From CAYMFD01 sp964389475 (GTDB lineage: Bacteria; Bacteroidota; Bacteroidia; Chitinophagales; Saprospiraceae), in contig CAYMFD010000011.1 of assembly GCA_964389475.1 (NCBI GenBank), positions 1-59,709 on the forward strand: a stretch of DNA of 59,709 nt, read 5' to 3'. The notes under the pieces were generated by a model, which had not been told where the DNA came from, ran no database searches, and saw nothing but the letters and a program-made list of their open reading frames with translations. Position 1 is the first letter of the stretch. Each line of letters begins with the position of its first letter. A program made the translations under genes and the position numbers. Positions 19,289 through 27,753 of the stretch are shown one piece after another.

Positions 19289-19296
19289 TACCTTTG
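19289..19296 (+). promoter_or_regulatory. -7 box ahead of tesA-like gene
   Basis: TACCTTTG matches TAnnTTTG, 33 bases before the ATG at 19330. Confidence 0.55.
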
Positions 19297-19329
19297 GTTT
19301 ATTGATTCATATAATACCAAAGACAGACA

Positions 19330-20028
19330 ATGCCATCTCTCACTTGCATCCTGCATATAACTCTATTCGCCACGGTAATGTTACTGACTAGCTGCAAAGA
19401 CAAGACTAATGCGCCTGTACCATCGACAGAGCCTAGTTCACCAGCCACCCAAGAGGCGGTAACGGAGCCTAAGTCTGATAAGGCGGTCCTCTTATTTTAC
19501 GGTAATAGCCTTACGGCGGGTTATGGTTTAGAGGAGCAAGAGAGTTTTCCCTCGCTCATACAGGACCGTATCGACTCGCTGGGCCTCGGCTACCAGGTGG
19601 TCAATGCGGGCCTGAGTGGTGAGACGACGAGTGGCGGACTACAGCGTCTAGACTGGGTATTGCGACAACCGGTCGACCTCTTTGCCCTCGAGCTCGGCGC
19701 CAATGATATGTTACGAGGCCTACCGCTAGAGCAGACAAGGGCCAATCTCGCTAGCATCATCGATGGTGTACGGGCTAAATATCCTGCAGCAACCATCCTC
19801 CTGCTAGAGATGCTAGCGGCACCTAATATGGGAGCAGACTATCAGCGGGACTTCAAGCAGATCTACACGGACCTTGCCTCTGAGAAAGAGGTCCAGCTCG
19901 TCCCATTCTTTCTAGAAGGAGTAGCGGGCAATCCTGACCTCCTCTTACCCGACGGCAAGCACCCCAATGCGGATGGCCAGGAGATCGTAGCTGAGAACTT
20001 ATGGGGTTATCTGCAACCAATATTGTAA
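19330..20028 (+). CDS. tesA: SGNH esterase/lysophospholipase, TesA type, lipoprotein
   Basis: 232-aa SGNH hydrolase. Block I is GNSLTAGYGL (catalytic Ser in the GNS form), block II the Gly of NAGLSGETTSGG, block III the Asn of ELGANDMLRG, and block V the Asp-His pair in PDGKHPN. The signal peptide ends in LLTSC, so it should be a lipoprotein, whereas E. coli TesA is soluble in the periplasm. A Ser/Pro/Glu-rich linker of about 25 residues follows the Cys. It likely cleaves acyl esters or thioesters in the periplasm. The divergent ybbAP-like ABC pair supports a joint role in handling hydrophobic compounds. Confidence 0.9.
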   Translation: MPSLTCILHITLFATVMLLTSCKDKTNAPVPSTEPSSPATQEAVTEPKSDKAVLLFYGNSLTAGYGLEEQESFPSLIQDRIDSLGLGYQVVNAGLSGETTSGGLQRLDWVLRQPVDLFALELGANDMLRGLPLEQTRANLASIIDGVRAKYPAATILLLEMLAAPNMGADYQRDFKQIYTDLASEKEVQLVPFFLEGVAGNPDLLLPDGKHPNADGQEIVAENLWGYLQPIL

Positions 20029-20564
20029 AAAGTTTGAGCAACCAATAGCACAGAAGAATTAAACCGCTGGTGGTCATTTGATTTAAGCTCAGTAGTTACA
20101 TAAGAAAGGAATTTTCACAAGAAGTAGATTTACCTTGTAGAAGTACTAGTGTTGTGTTTATCTCTCCCTCTTGTAAGTTGATATTTCTCGTAACTGGTCA
20201 GTCTGCAGATATATACTTTTCTACTAGCAGCCCAAAGAGATGAGGAGGCGTAGCGATTGTGAGAGTGAGCATTCCAGTATACAAAGTTATTCGTAGGTAT
20301 TTACATTAGTGCAGGCGTGACTATTTGAGCTGACGAATACTGCGGTCTCTCAGGAAAGCAGCCGTTTATCCAGCAGTGTTACAAGGCTGGCTTTAGGTGA
20401 TCAGAATTATTAAGCGCTACTCTAGCTGCCTTTAGAAAAGCTGCCTTTTTTGGCAGTGCAAAAAATGAAGGACCAATGACCATCTGGCAGGAGATGGATT
20501 GTCAATCTATATTATGGTGGTACCTATACTTTGGATTAGCCACGTATAAAACGCAAAGGCATCT
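20029..20564. other. 536-bp gene-free region between tesA and nadK
   Basis: Space between convergent genes. No convincing open frame, tRNA or repeat array was found. The only structure is a 5-bp hairpin CTGCC-T6-GGCAG (20441-20456); read on the minus strand it is followed by CTTTTC and could be a weak terminator about 110 bases past the nadK stop. It may hold a decayed gene or an unrecognised RNA. Confidence 0.5.
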
Positions 20565-21449
20565 CTAATTCCGAATATCAAGACCCCAGAGCAGCTTTTC
20601 GTTGATCTGTCGCATAAAGGTGATATCGTGCATGTGGGCGAGACGAATCTTATGATCGGCCTTACGCAGGGTGATATGGTGCTCTGTCGTGATCGTAGCA
20701 TACTGGTTATCTAGTGTGCAGAGGAAATTCTCCGACCGTCCTTCGATGCTAAAACTGATCGTCGTATCATCCGATATTACCACAGGACGTACATTAAGAT
20801 TATGTGGAGCCACCGGTGTGATGATGAAGTTGCCGCTATCTGGAAAGACGATCGGTCCACCACAGGCTAGGCTGTAGCCGGTACTACCTGTAGGTGTAGC
20901 GACTATGATGCCGTCCGCCCAGTAGGTATTAAAGAGATTGCCGTCGATATAGGACTTGATCGTGATCATCGAGCTGGTATCTCGCTTGTGTAGGGTAAAG
21001 TCATTAAGCGCATATACCTCCTCCTTGTCAAAGATCGGGATATTGCTCTCGAGGTGTATCATCGTACGATCCTCCGTGTAGTACTTGCCCGCGATTACCT
21101 CGTCGATGGCCTTGCGTATACGCTGCTTCTCGATACTGGCCAAAAAACCCATCCGACCAAGATTGATGCCCATGATAGGCAGGAGGCTATCTCTTACGAG
21201 TTGCTTACTCCGCAGTATAGTACCGTCGCCACCCATACTGATCATAATCGAAGGTCTCAACGATAGTAGGCTGAGGTGATCACTATATCGATGGTGCGGT
21301 GGTAGGCTGACCCCATTGGCTATCAGCTGCTCGGCGTACTGCTCGTGTATGAGTAGCCGCACACTGTCACGTGATAGCGCATCTATGAGGGTATATGTGT
21401 AGTCGAGGTCTTCTTTGTTGACCTTAAGACCGAAGACGGCAATCGTCAT
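20565..21449 (-). CDS. nadK: NAD kinase
   Basis: 294-aa ATP-NAD kinase making NADP. The signature GGDGTILRS (about residues 74-82) and the second conserved block DGIIVATPTGSTGYSLACGGPI (about 180-201) are both intact. Length is normal. A minus-strand -7 box lies 26 bases upstream. Single gene; the downstream side is a long gene-free stretch. Confidence 0.95.
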   Translation of the reverse strand: MTIAVFGLKVNKEDLDYTYTLIDALSRDSVRLLIHEQYAEQLIANGVSLPPHHRYSDHLSLLSLRPSIMISMGGDGTILRSKQLVRDSLLPIMGINLGRMGFLASIEKQRIRKAIDEVIAGKYYTEDRTMIHLESNIPIFDKEEVYALNDFTLHKRDTSSMITIKSYIDGNLFNTYWADGIIVATPTGSTGYSLACGGPIVFPDSGNFIITPVAPHNLNVRPVVISDDTTISFSIEGRSENFLCTLDNQYATITTEHHITLRKADHKIRLAHMHDITFMRQINEKLLWGLDIRN

Positions 21450-21474
21450 GAATCGTTACGCTTGGTGTATTGTA

Positions 21475-21482
21475 CAAATATA
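21475..21482 (-). promoter_or_regulatory. -7 box ahead of nadK
   Basis: On the minus strand TATATTTG matches TAnnTTTG, 26 bases upstream of the nadK ATG. Confidence 0.55.
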
Positions 21483-21490
21483 GAACCCTA

Positions 21491-22594
21491 TCACAGATCG
21501 ACTATACTGAGAATGTGCTCTGGCACTAAATGTAAGGATTCACTGAGTTTGCCAGGCTCTGGGCTAGGGTCTATCTCTGATAGGGAGATGACGTGATCGA
21601 TGCCCATGGACGCTTGGTCGCTAGCGGTCATGGATGACTTGCCACATAAGGCAATGACCATCTTATTCTTTGCCATAGCGCAGACCTTACTGACCAGTTT
21701 ACCGGATAATGTCTGATCATCTAGGTGGCCCTCTCCCGTAATGATGCAGTCAGCCTGCTCGATCTTATCGGCTAGGCCAGCTAGGTCACAAAAGTAGGCG
21801 GCACCAGATGCTATGCTCGTATCAAAAGCCAGTAATGCGCCTGCCACTATACCGCCTGCTGCACCACTCCCAGGCAGACAGACGTCCTTGCTATGATGGT
21901 CCTTTGCTATCAGGGCAAACCTCTCTAGTCCCCTATCTAATTCGAGTATCTGACCTGGCGTGGCGCCTTTCTGAGGTCCATAGACAATGGCAGCTCCTTG
22001 TAGTCCATAGAGCTGATTGTCAACGTCGGTGTAAACGACTGTAGTAAGATTATGCAGTGAGGCTGGGATGTCGATACGGTCTAAGGTCATAAGGTCATTT
22101 CCTACAGGGTGAGACCTGTGCTTACCTGCACTCACCACAGTGGCGCCGAGGGCTGCTAGCATACCTATGCCAGCATCAGATGTAGCAGACCCTCCTACGA
22201 ATAGGTGTAGCTTCTCCATGCCTCTGTCTAGGAAAGCCGCTATCAGCTGGCCCGTCCCGTATGTCGATGTATGGTAGCAGTTTCGCTCTGTCTGAGCCAG
22301 GAGCTCTAGGCCAGATGCCTCGCTCATACTCACATAACCTTCTTGATGATCTGTATCTAGTAGGCAGCGAGCCATGATCGGGCGACCAATTGGGTCTAAG
22401 ACTGGTACTTCGATTATTTCTAGGTTACGATAGTAGTTGATGGTCGCGAGGCTTCCCTCTCCTCCGTCGGCTAGTGGTGCTTGCAAGACTTGCACATCTG
22501 GTGCTAGTGCGGAGATACTTGACGCTAGCTGATCACAGATCTCTATGGAGCTCTTGTAGTCTTTAAAGCTATCTAGCGCTATCAGAAAGGTCAT
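21491..22594 (-). CDS. glycerate kinase
   Basis: 367-aa kinase of the GarK/GlxK family (glycerate to a phosphoglycerate). Seen: N-terminal ALDSFKDYKSS, the PLADGGEGS motif (about 41-49), the glycine-rich GGSATSDAGIGMLAALGA (about 138-155) and GAAGGI later. It links glycerate or glyoxylate metabolism to glycolysis; no other gene of that route is in view. Promoter box 26 bases upstream. Downstream partner nadK has its own promoter. Confidence 0.93.
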   Translation of the reverse strand: MTFLIALDSFKDYKSSIEICDQLASSISALAPDVQVLQAPLADGGEGSLATINYYRNLEIIEVPVLDPIGRPIMARCLLDTDHQEGYVSMSEASGLELLAQTERNCYHTSTYGTGQLIAAFLDRGMEKLHLFVGGSATSDAGIGMLAALGATVVSAGKHRSHPVGNDLMTLDRIDIPASLHNLTTVVYTDVDNQLYGLQGAAIVYGPQKGATPGQILELDRGLERFALIAKDHHSKDVCLPGSGAAGGIVAGALLAFDTSIASGAAYFCDLAGLADKIEQADCIITGEGHLDDQTLSGKLVSKVCAMAKNKMVIALCGKSSMTASDQASMGIDHVISLSEIDPSPEPGKLSESLHLVPEHILSIVDL

Positions 22595-22619
22595 GGTGTT
22601 CCGTAATTGGCGATGATGC

Positions 22620-22627
22620 CAAAGATA
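22620..22627 (-). promoter_or_regulatory. -7 box ahead of glycerate kinase
   Basis: Minus-strand TATCTTTG matches TAnnTTTG, 26 bases upstream of the glycerate kinase ATG. Confidence 0.55.
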
Positions 22628-22645
22628 GAGGACACATTGTAGAAA

Positions 22646-22810
22646 TTAAGCTTCGCCGATTTCCCATGCAATAATACTTCTATCATCCCCAGCGCTGTAG
22701 ATCGTGTCGTTGTGGTAGGCCAGCGTATTGACACTATTGACATGACCGCCTTGTTGAAGCCCCTTGGTAATAAGTGGTGTCATGGGCTGCAGGTCCCACA
22801 GCCTGATGGA
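22646..22810 (-). pseudogene. 3' fragment of a WD40-repeat gene
   Basis: The 54 codons from 22810 to the stop at 22646 encode the last WD repeat of the intact gene at 24629-25504: 45 of the first 50 residues agree (SIRLWDL..MTPL.TKGLQQGG...), and about 83% of bases agree by hand count over 150 bases. Homology stops abruptly upstream of 22810, where a different 45-base in-frame stretch runs to an ATG at 22855. Missing six or so blades, it cannot form a propeller. It looks like the tail of a lost tandem paralogue. The neighbouring sorting-domain gene at 22890 starts where the homology ends. Confidence 0.85.
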
Positions 22811-22889
22811 TAGATTGAGACTGCAACATTTGCTAAGCGCAAGACCACAAATCAAGTTAGACGTAGTTGCAAAGCCTCACCTTGATCGA

Positions 22890-24311
22890 CTAGTCAACCT
22901 TGATAAATTGCTCGATCAGTACTCGATCATCATCGGTAAGCACCTTAAGTACGTAGGGTCCCGACGGTAATGAACTGACATCGATGCCATTGTGTCGTCT
23001 ACCTTGTTGACTAAGCTGGCCGTACATATCATATATAGAGTACTTCTTAACAGATACTTCGTCGCTCACTGTAATCAGAGACCTTGTAGGATTAGGGTAG
23101 ATAGCAACGCCATCGGATAGACCATGGTCTGAGGTAGACGATATAGCATCGGATAACCAATAAAAAAAACGAAAATCGCCATTGTCAAGTATGCGACCTG
23201 CCGATCCTAAATACCGTCCGTCTGAAAGCCTTTCTGCGCTGATAATCCTGGCTGCAGCTATGCCCAGCGCCAGGCTATCCACCTTCTGCCGCGATCGATC
23301 ATACACCCATAAGTGAGCATCTCCAGTATCACCACCTAATGTAGCATTGTCATATTGATAAAATGTGACGTCGCCTAGGTCAGATAGGCTATACTTCATC
23401 GACAGTCGTGATATTGCCCCTTCAAGCCGTACGTCACTTTCGTAGACGCTGGCTCCCGATCTGAAATCATACGTGTACGTGACCAGCTGACCTTCGTCAC
23501 GAGGAGATAGCCCTAGCTCAAATCCCATGAGGGTAGCCACACTATCTGTAGGGTCGTAGTCTATAATGTCGCTGATGGCCATAGGGTTGCGTGCTCCATT
23601 AATCTGTAATGCTGGCAAGCCCTTGAGTAGTACATTCTGGTATCTATCTACAACGAAGAGAGAGTCACCACCATCTACTACAGAATGAGTTGTTACTGTG
23701 TCTAACCATGTGGCAGCTGTTCCACTAATCCTATCAGGGAACGCCTGCCGGTTGACAAAGATCGTATCGGCAGCAATTACGACCCTAATATGCGACTTGT
23801 AGATACTGAAACTTGGGTCTTCGCCGAGAGTACAGTGATACTCTTGCAGGGTACGGATGTAGTAGCAGTCTTTGTCTGCTCGAGACATCGTACCGTCGAT
23901 TTCTGTAGATGCTAGGAGACCACCTATCTGCCAACTATCATCCATTGAGAAAACTCCTACATGCACTCCACCGAGAGGCCCAAAATAAGAGCCCACTAAG
24001 TAATTGAGCGAATCGGTAGTATGGATGGACTCTATCGAGATGAGATCGTAATCTCGCGAATCACGAGTATCAAATAGTACTGCTCGATCTAGATCAGCTG
24101 TCAACTGCACAAGTACAGAGTATCGACTGCTGTTATCTTGTGTCGACCAGTCCTCTACGCCATAGATATCGCCACGTTGATCAATGATTACTTCCGCAGG
24201 GAATAGCCCATCAGGCAGATCATCACCCGCTATAATACCGTTACTTTGGGCGAATGCTGTACTATATACACATGCGATCAAATACAGTGAGAATAATAAA
24301 AGATGCTTCAT
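22890..24311 (-). CDS. secreted protein with T9SS C-terminal sorting domain
   Basis: 473-aa exported protein. Signal peptide MKHLLLFSLYLIACVYSTAFAQ, then about 360 residues of beta-rich sequence with no family I recognise, and a type A sorting domain in the last 75 residues (YPNPTRSLITV ... YSIYDMYGQL ... LPSGPYVLKVL). It should cross the outer membrane by T9SS and be released or anchored after domain removal. The body has many short D/S-rich strands and few Cys; a propeller is possible. It lies between the WD40 remnant and a small frame on the same strand. Confidence 0.85.
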   Translation of the reverse strand: MKHLLLFSLYLIACVYSTAFAQSNGIIAGDDLPDGLFPAEVIIDQRGDIYGVEDWSTQDNSSRYSVLVQLTADLDRAVLFDTRDSRDYDLISIESIHTTDSLNYLVGSYFGPLGGVHVGVFSMDDSWQIGGLLASTEIDGTMSRADKDCYYIRTLQEYHCTLGEDPSFSIYKSHIRVVIAADTIFVNRQAFPDRISGTAATWLDTVTTHSVVDGGDSLFVVDRYQNVLLKGLPALQINGARNPMAISDIIDYDPTDSVATLMGFELGLSPRDEGQLVTYTYDFRSGASVYESDVRLEGAISRLSMKYSLSDLGDVTFYQYDNATLGGDTGDAHLWVYDRSRQKVDSLALGIAAARIISAERLSDGRYLGSAGRILDNGDFRFFYWLSDAISSTSDHGLSDGVAIYPNPTRSLITVSDEVSVKKYSIYDMYGQLSQQGRRHNGIDVSSLPSGPYVLKVLTDDDRVLIEQFIKVD

Positions 24312-24322
24312 TTATCCTCCCA

Positions 24323-24532
24323 TTAAGTCTCCAAAGTCGAGAGGTGGAGCTGGAGTAGGGTCACCAGCAATTGAACTGTTTTGGGGATACCAAAGCAGTA
24401 CTCGTTTATGTACCAAAAAAGCTGGTCTCCAGGAGCATTTAGAAGTACGTCAGCTCCTATATCGACACTAACCAATGCATAACCTTCTGGTAGCCGATTG
24501 ACGAGCGAAACAATCTTAAAAGACCTAGACAT
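24323..24532 (-). CDS. possible 69-aa small protein
   Basis: Open frame MSRSFKIVSLVNRLPEGY... ending 11 bases before the sorting-domain gene starts on the same strand. The first half is plausible protein (EGYALVSVDIGADVLL), the second half is hydrophobic and Leu-rich. No known family. A 7-bp tandem array sits directly upstream. It could be a genuine small gene, the degraded N-terminal piece of something larger, or chance. Confidence 0.35.
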   Translation of the reverse strand: MSRSFKIVSLVNRLPEGYALVSVDIGADVLLNAPGDQLFWYINEYCFGIPKTVQLLVTLLQLHLSTLET

Positions 24533-24535
24533 TTT

Positions 24536-24563
24536 CTTGACTTGTGACTTGTGAACCTTGCAT
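24536..24563. repeat. 7-bp degenerate tandem array
   Basis: Four 7-base units (CTTGACT, TGTGACT, TGTGAAC, CTTGCAT) in register, between the WD40 gene and the small frame downstream. Confidence 0.55.
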
Positions 24564-24628
24564 ATTCAGGTGTATTTTATATGGTGTTTAGTCATGAATC
24601 TAATATAGACACTTTTATTAATACACAG

Positions 24629-25504
24629 TCATAAAATGACCAGATCCCACGCTATAATACTCCTATCATCTCCTGCGCTGTAGATCTTGTCGTTGTGATA
24701 GGCTAGCGTATTGACACTGTTTACATGTCCGCCCTGCTGTAGGCCCTTGGTCAGTAACGGCGTCATCGAGTGGAGGTCCCACAGCCTGATGGACTTATCT
24801 CTACTGGCAGATATCAGTAGGTCGTGCTCGTCGACGACTAGTAGGTCATTGATCGTAAACCAATGCGCCTCCATATCACCATCAGGCTGCCAGCTACCCA
24901 TCTGCCACGACCGTAGATGAGCATCGCGGCCTCCTGATAGTAGCCGATCACCCACCACAGCAAGCGAAAAGACACTGTTGTCATGCGCTGGCCAGCGATG
25001 CGTAACCTGCCACGCCTCAAGGTCGAGGACTACCACCTCATTACTACTCGTACCGATTATCAGACCGTGATCCGTGTAGATCATCTTGCGTAAGCCCTCA
25101 GCAGATATCGAGATGGATTCTTCCGGTAGCATAGATGACGTGCTCCATCGCGTCAGATAGCCATCCGCAGAGGTGGTGTAGACCTTATCATTGACGACTG
25201 TGATGCCGTAGATCGCACCTTGATGACCTTTGACGTTACGGAGGGTAGTCCCTTTTGCTATATCTACCCAGTAAAGATGGCCGTACAGATCGCCTAGCAC
25301 GATCATGTCTGGTGATACGACTGCTATGGCAAAGACCTTAGCCTCGACTCGGGCTAGTACTCGGCCATCCTCGCCGTCACTATCGATGGGCCATTCCACG
25401 ACGAAACCATCGCCCCCTACGGACCACAACTTGTTGCCTACTACCAGGATCTGATATATCGCGGCACGGTGGCCCTTGTATTGTTTGGCTTTGTTAAGCA
25501 GCAT
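24629..25504 (-). CDS. cytoplasmic WD40-repeat protein
   Basis: 291-aa protein made almost wholly of WD40 blades, about seven of roughly 40 residues. Each has a GH/H-[SA]-[VI] turn and a terminal W-[DEQ]-like pair, clearest in DKSIRLWDL and DDRSIIAWDL. No signal peptide or membrane segment, so a cytoplasmic scaffold is likely. Its last blade is duplicated as a gene remnant at 22646-22810. Downstream on the same strand are the small frame and the T9SS cargo gene. Ligand and role are unknown. Confidence 0.85.
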   Translation of the reverse strand: MLLNKAKQYKGHRAAIYQILVVGNKLWSVGGDGFVVEWPIDSDGEDGRVLARVEAKVFAIAVVSPDMIVLGDLYGHLYWVDIAKGTTLRNVKGHQGAIYGITVVNDKVYTTSADGYLTRWSTSSMLPEESISISAEGLRKMIYTDHGLIIGTSSNEVVVLDLEAWQVTHRWPAHDNSVFSLAVVGDRLLSGGRDAHLRSWQMGSWQPDGDMEAHWFTINDLLVVDEHDLLISASRDKSIRLWDLHSMTPLLTKGLQQGGHVNSVNTLAYHNDKIYSAGDDRSIIAWDLVIL

Positions 25505-25824
25505 GGTGTACTAGCGTTTTTGTCTACCCATTTGTTTAAAGTAAGTCAATAATCAGGTTTTACCCAGTGCTTTTAAACGCCTAGAGTGGTTGGTGGATTT
25601 GGTAAGAGAGACATAGAGCCGATATATCTTCTGCCTTTTGACCGACGACTTGGCAGCCACCATCATCCTGATCGCTTAGTCGATACAATTTACTATTACA
25701 CGACTTAAGGCCTTGATACTACCTACAATAGGTATCTAAGCCGTATTTTTGCATCAAATTTTACGAGCGAAGGCAACCTAGTTTTCGCTTGATTATTAAC
25801 AGACCCTAGATAATACAGAGTAGT
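25505..25824. other. 320-bp intergenic region upstream of atpD
   Basis: Divergent space between the WD40 gene and atpD. Apart from the atpD -7 box at 25744 I see no gene, tRNA, repeat array or strong hairpin. Confidence 0.5.
25744..25751 (+). promoter_or_regulatory. -7 box ahead of atpD
   Basis: TATTTTTG matches TAnnTTTG, 73 bases before the atpD ATG. Confidence 0.55.
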
Positions 25825-27333
25825 ATGGCTAACATAGGTCAGATCAAACAGATCATCGGTCCCGTTGTGGATGTAAGTTTCAGCGGAGAAGGCGCAAAGT
25901 TGCCTGAGATCCTTAATGCCTTGGAGATTACTAAGCCTAATGGTGAAAAAGTAGTCCTTGAGGTACAAAAGCACCTCGGTGAGGATAGCATACGTGCTAT
26001 CGCGATGGATGCAACGGATGGCCTTACCAGAGGTACAGACGTGCTGGATCTCGGTGCCAATATCTCTATGCCTATCGGTGAGCAGATCAAGGGTCGTCTT
26101 TTTAACGTAGTAGGTTCACCTATCGATGGTATCGGTGAGTTGACTAATGATAGTTCTGCACCTATACACCGCAAGCCACCTCGCTTCGAGGATCTATCTA
26201 CGGAGACGGAGGTACTTTTCACGGGTATCAAAGTTATCGACCTGATCGAGCCTTACGTAAAGGGTGGTAAGATTGGACTATTCGGTGGTGCCGGTGTAGG
26301 TAAGACCGTATTGATCCAGGAGTTGATTAACAATATTGCCAAAGGTTACGATGGTATCTCAGTATTTGCTGGTGTAGGTGAGCGGACTCGTGAGGGTAAC
26401 GATCTACTCAGAGAGATGCTAGAGGCGGGTATCATCAACTACGGCGAAGACTTCCTCCACTCTATGGAAGAAGGTGGCTGGGACCTAAGTAAGGTCGACA
26501 TGAAAGCCCTAGAAACTAGTAAAGCGACATTCGTATTCGGACAGATGAATGAACCTCCTGGTGCACGTGCACGAGTAGCCCTATCTGGTTTGACTCTAGC
26601 CGAGTACTACCGTGATGGTGACATGAGTGACCCTAATGGTGGGAAGGACATCTTGTTCTTTATCGATAATATATTCCGATTTACGCAAGCGGGTTCTGAG
26701 GTATCTGCACTACTAGGTCGTATGCCATCGGCGGTGGGTTACCAGCCTACGCTAGCGACAGAGATGGGTGTGATGCAAGAGCGGATTACCTCTACCAAGC
26801 GTGGATCTATTACATCTGTACAGGCTGTATATGTACCTGCGGATGATTTGACGGATCCAGCACCAGCAACTACGTTTGCCCACCTTGATGCGACCACAGT
26901 ACTCTCGCGTAAGATTGCCTCTCTAGGTATCTATCCAGCGGTAGATCCTCTAGATAGCACATCTCGTATCCTTGATGCTGCCATCATCGGTGAGGAGCAC
27001 TACAATACGGCGGAACGCGTCAAAAACATCTTACAGCGATACAATGAACTTCAAGATATTATCGCCATCCTAGGTATGGAGGAGCTATCAGAGGAAGACA
27101 AAAACGTTGTATATCGTGCTCGTAAAGTGCAGCGATTCCTATCGCAGCCATTCCACGTTGCGGAGCAGTTCACTGGTCTACCTGGTGTACTCGTACCGAT
27201 CGAGGAGACGATCAAAGGATTTAATATGATCATCGATGGTGAGCTAGATGCTTACCCAGAGGCGGCCTTTAACCTTAAGGGTAATATCGAGGAGGTAATC
27301 GAGGCAGGTAAGAAAATGCTTGCAGAAGCATAG
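25825..27333 (+). CDS. atpD: F1 ATP synthase subunit beta
   Basis: 502-aa catalytic subunit of F1Fo ATP synthase. Walker A GGAGVGKT (about 154-161), the GVGERTREGNDL block, Walker B ILFFIDNIFR and the ALLGRMPSAVGYQPTL segment are all intact. It is followed 30 bases later by atpC and then a terminator, so beta and epsilon form a separate two-gene unit away from the rest of the ATP synthase genes, as is common in Bacteroidota. Confidence 0.98.
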   Translation: MANIGQIKQIIGPVVDVSFSGEGAKLPEILNALEITKPNGEKVVLEVQKHLGEDSIRAIAMDATDGLTRGTDVLDLGANISMPIGEQIKGRLFNVVGSPIDGIGELTNDSSAPIHRKPPRFEDLSTETEVLFTGIKVIDLIEPYVKGGKIGLFGGAGVGKTVLIQELINNIAKGYDGISVFAGVGERTREGNDLLREMLEAGIINYGEDFLHSMEEGGWDLSKVDMKALETSKATFVFGQMNEPPGARARVALSGLTLAEYYRDGDMSDPNGGKDILFFIDNIFRFTQAGSEVSALLGRMPSAVGYQPTLATEMGVMQERITSTKRGSITSVQAVYVPADDLTDPAPATTFAHLDATTVLSRKIASLGIYPAVDPLDSTSRILDAAIIGEEHYNTAERVKNILQRYNELQDIIAILGMEELSEEDKNVVYRARKVQRFLSQPFHVAEQFTGLPGVLVPIEETIKGFNMIIDGELDAYPEAAFNLKGNIEEVIEAGKKMLAEA

Positions 27334-27363
27334 TCAACCCTCACAGATCAACAATAGTAAGTT

Positions 27364-27612
27364 ATGAACCTAACTGTACTCACGCCAGAGCGAGAAATAT
27401 ACAACGGCACGATCACCTCCGTGAAAGTACCAGGTGTATCCGGCCAGTTCGAGATCCTCAAGGGTCACGCAGCTATCGTGTCGTCTCTCAACCAAGGGAC
27501 CGTACGTATCATCGATACAAGCAACCAGACCAAGACCTTTACCATAGATAAGGGCTTCGTCGAGGTGCTGAGGGACGAAGTCTCACTGCTGGTGACTGGC
27601 GTTACAGAATAG
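27364..27612 (+). CDS. atpC: F1 ATP synthase subunit epsilon, short form
   Basis: 82-aa epsilon subunit, made of the N-terminal beta-sandwich only (LTVLTPEREIYNG, VPGVSGQFEILKGHAAIVSSL). The C-terminal helical hairpin that inhibits ATP hydrolysis in about 135-aa epsilon subunits is absent, as in other Bacteroidota. It follows atpD closely and ends at a terminator. Confidence 0.95.
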   Translation: MNLTVLTPEREIYNGTITSVKVPGVSGQFEILKGHAAIVSSLNQGTVRIIDTSNQTKTFTIDKGFVEVLRDEVSLLVTGVTE

Positions 27613-27637
27613 AGAATATACTCAAAACGAAAGATAC

Positions 27638-27674
27638 AAGCCCTTGCTGATTGACTCAGTAAGGGCTTTTTTAT
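27638..27674 (+). terminator. intrinsic terminator after atpDC
   Basis: Stem AAGCCCTTGCTGA (27638-27650) pairs with 27656-27668 with one G-U, loop TTGAC, followed by a T-run. Confidence 0.92.
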
Positions 27675-27753
27675 TGCTCAAATGCTATTCTAGTATTTTC
27701 ATGGTGCGAACTTGAGCTAATTGTATCTAGGCAGATACTCGAGCTCATAAAAA

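Noticed and set aside
20441..20456. CTGCC-T6-GGCAG hairpin as the nadK terminator
   Set aside because: The stem has only 5 bp and lies about 110 bases past the stop; kept only as a note in the gene-free region.
22816..22889. The 5' stretch of the WD40 remnant (to ATG 22855) as a functional small protein
   Set aside because: The frame opens in non-homologous sequence with no blade; a single WD40 blade is not a stable fold.
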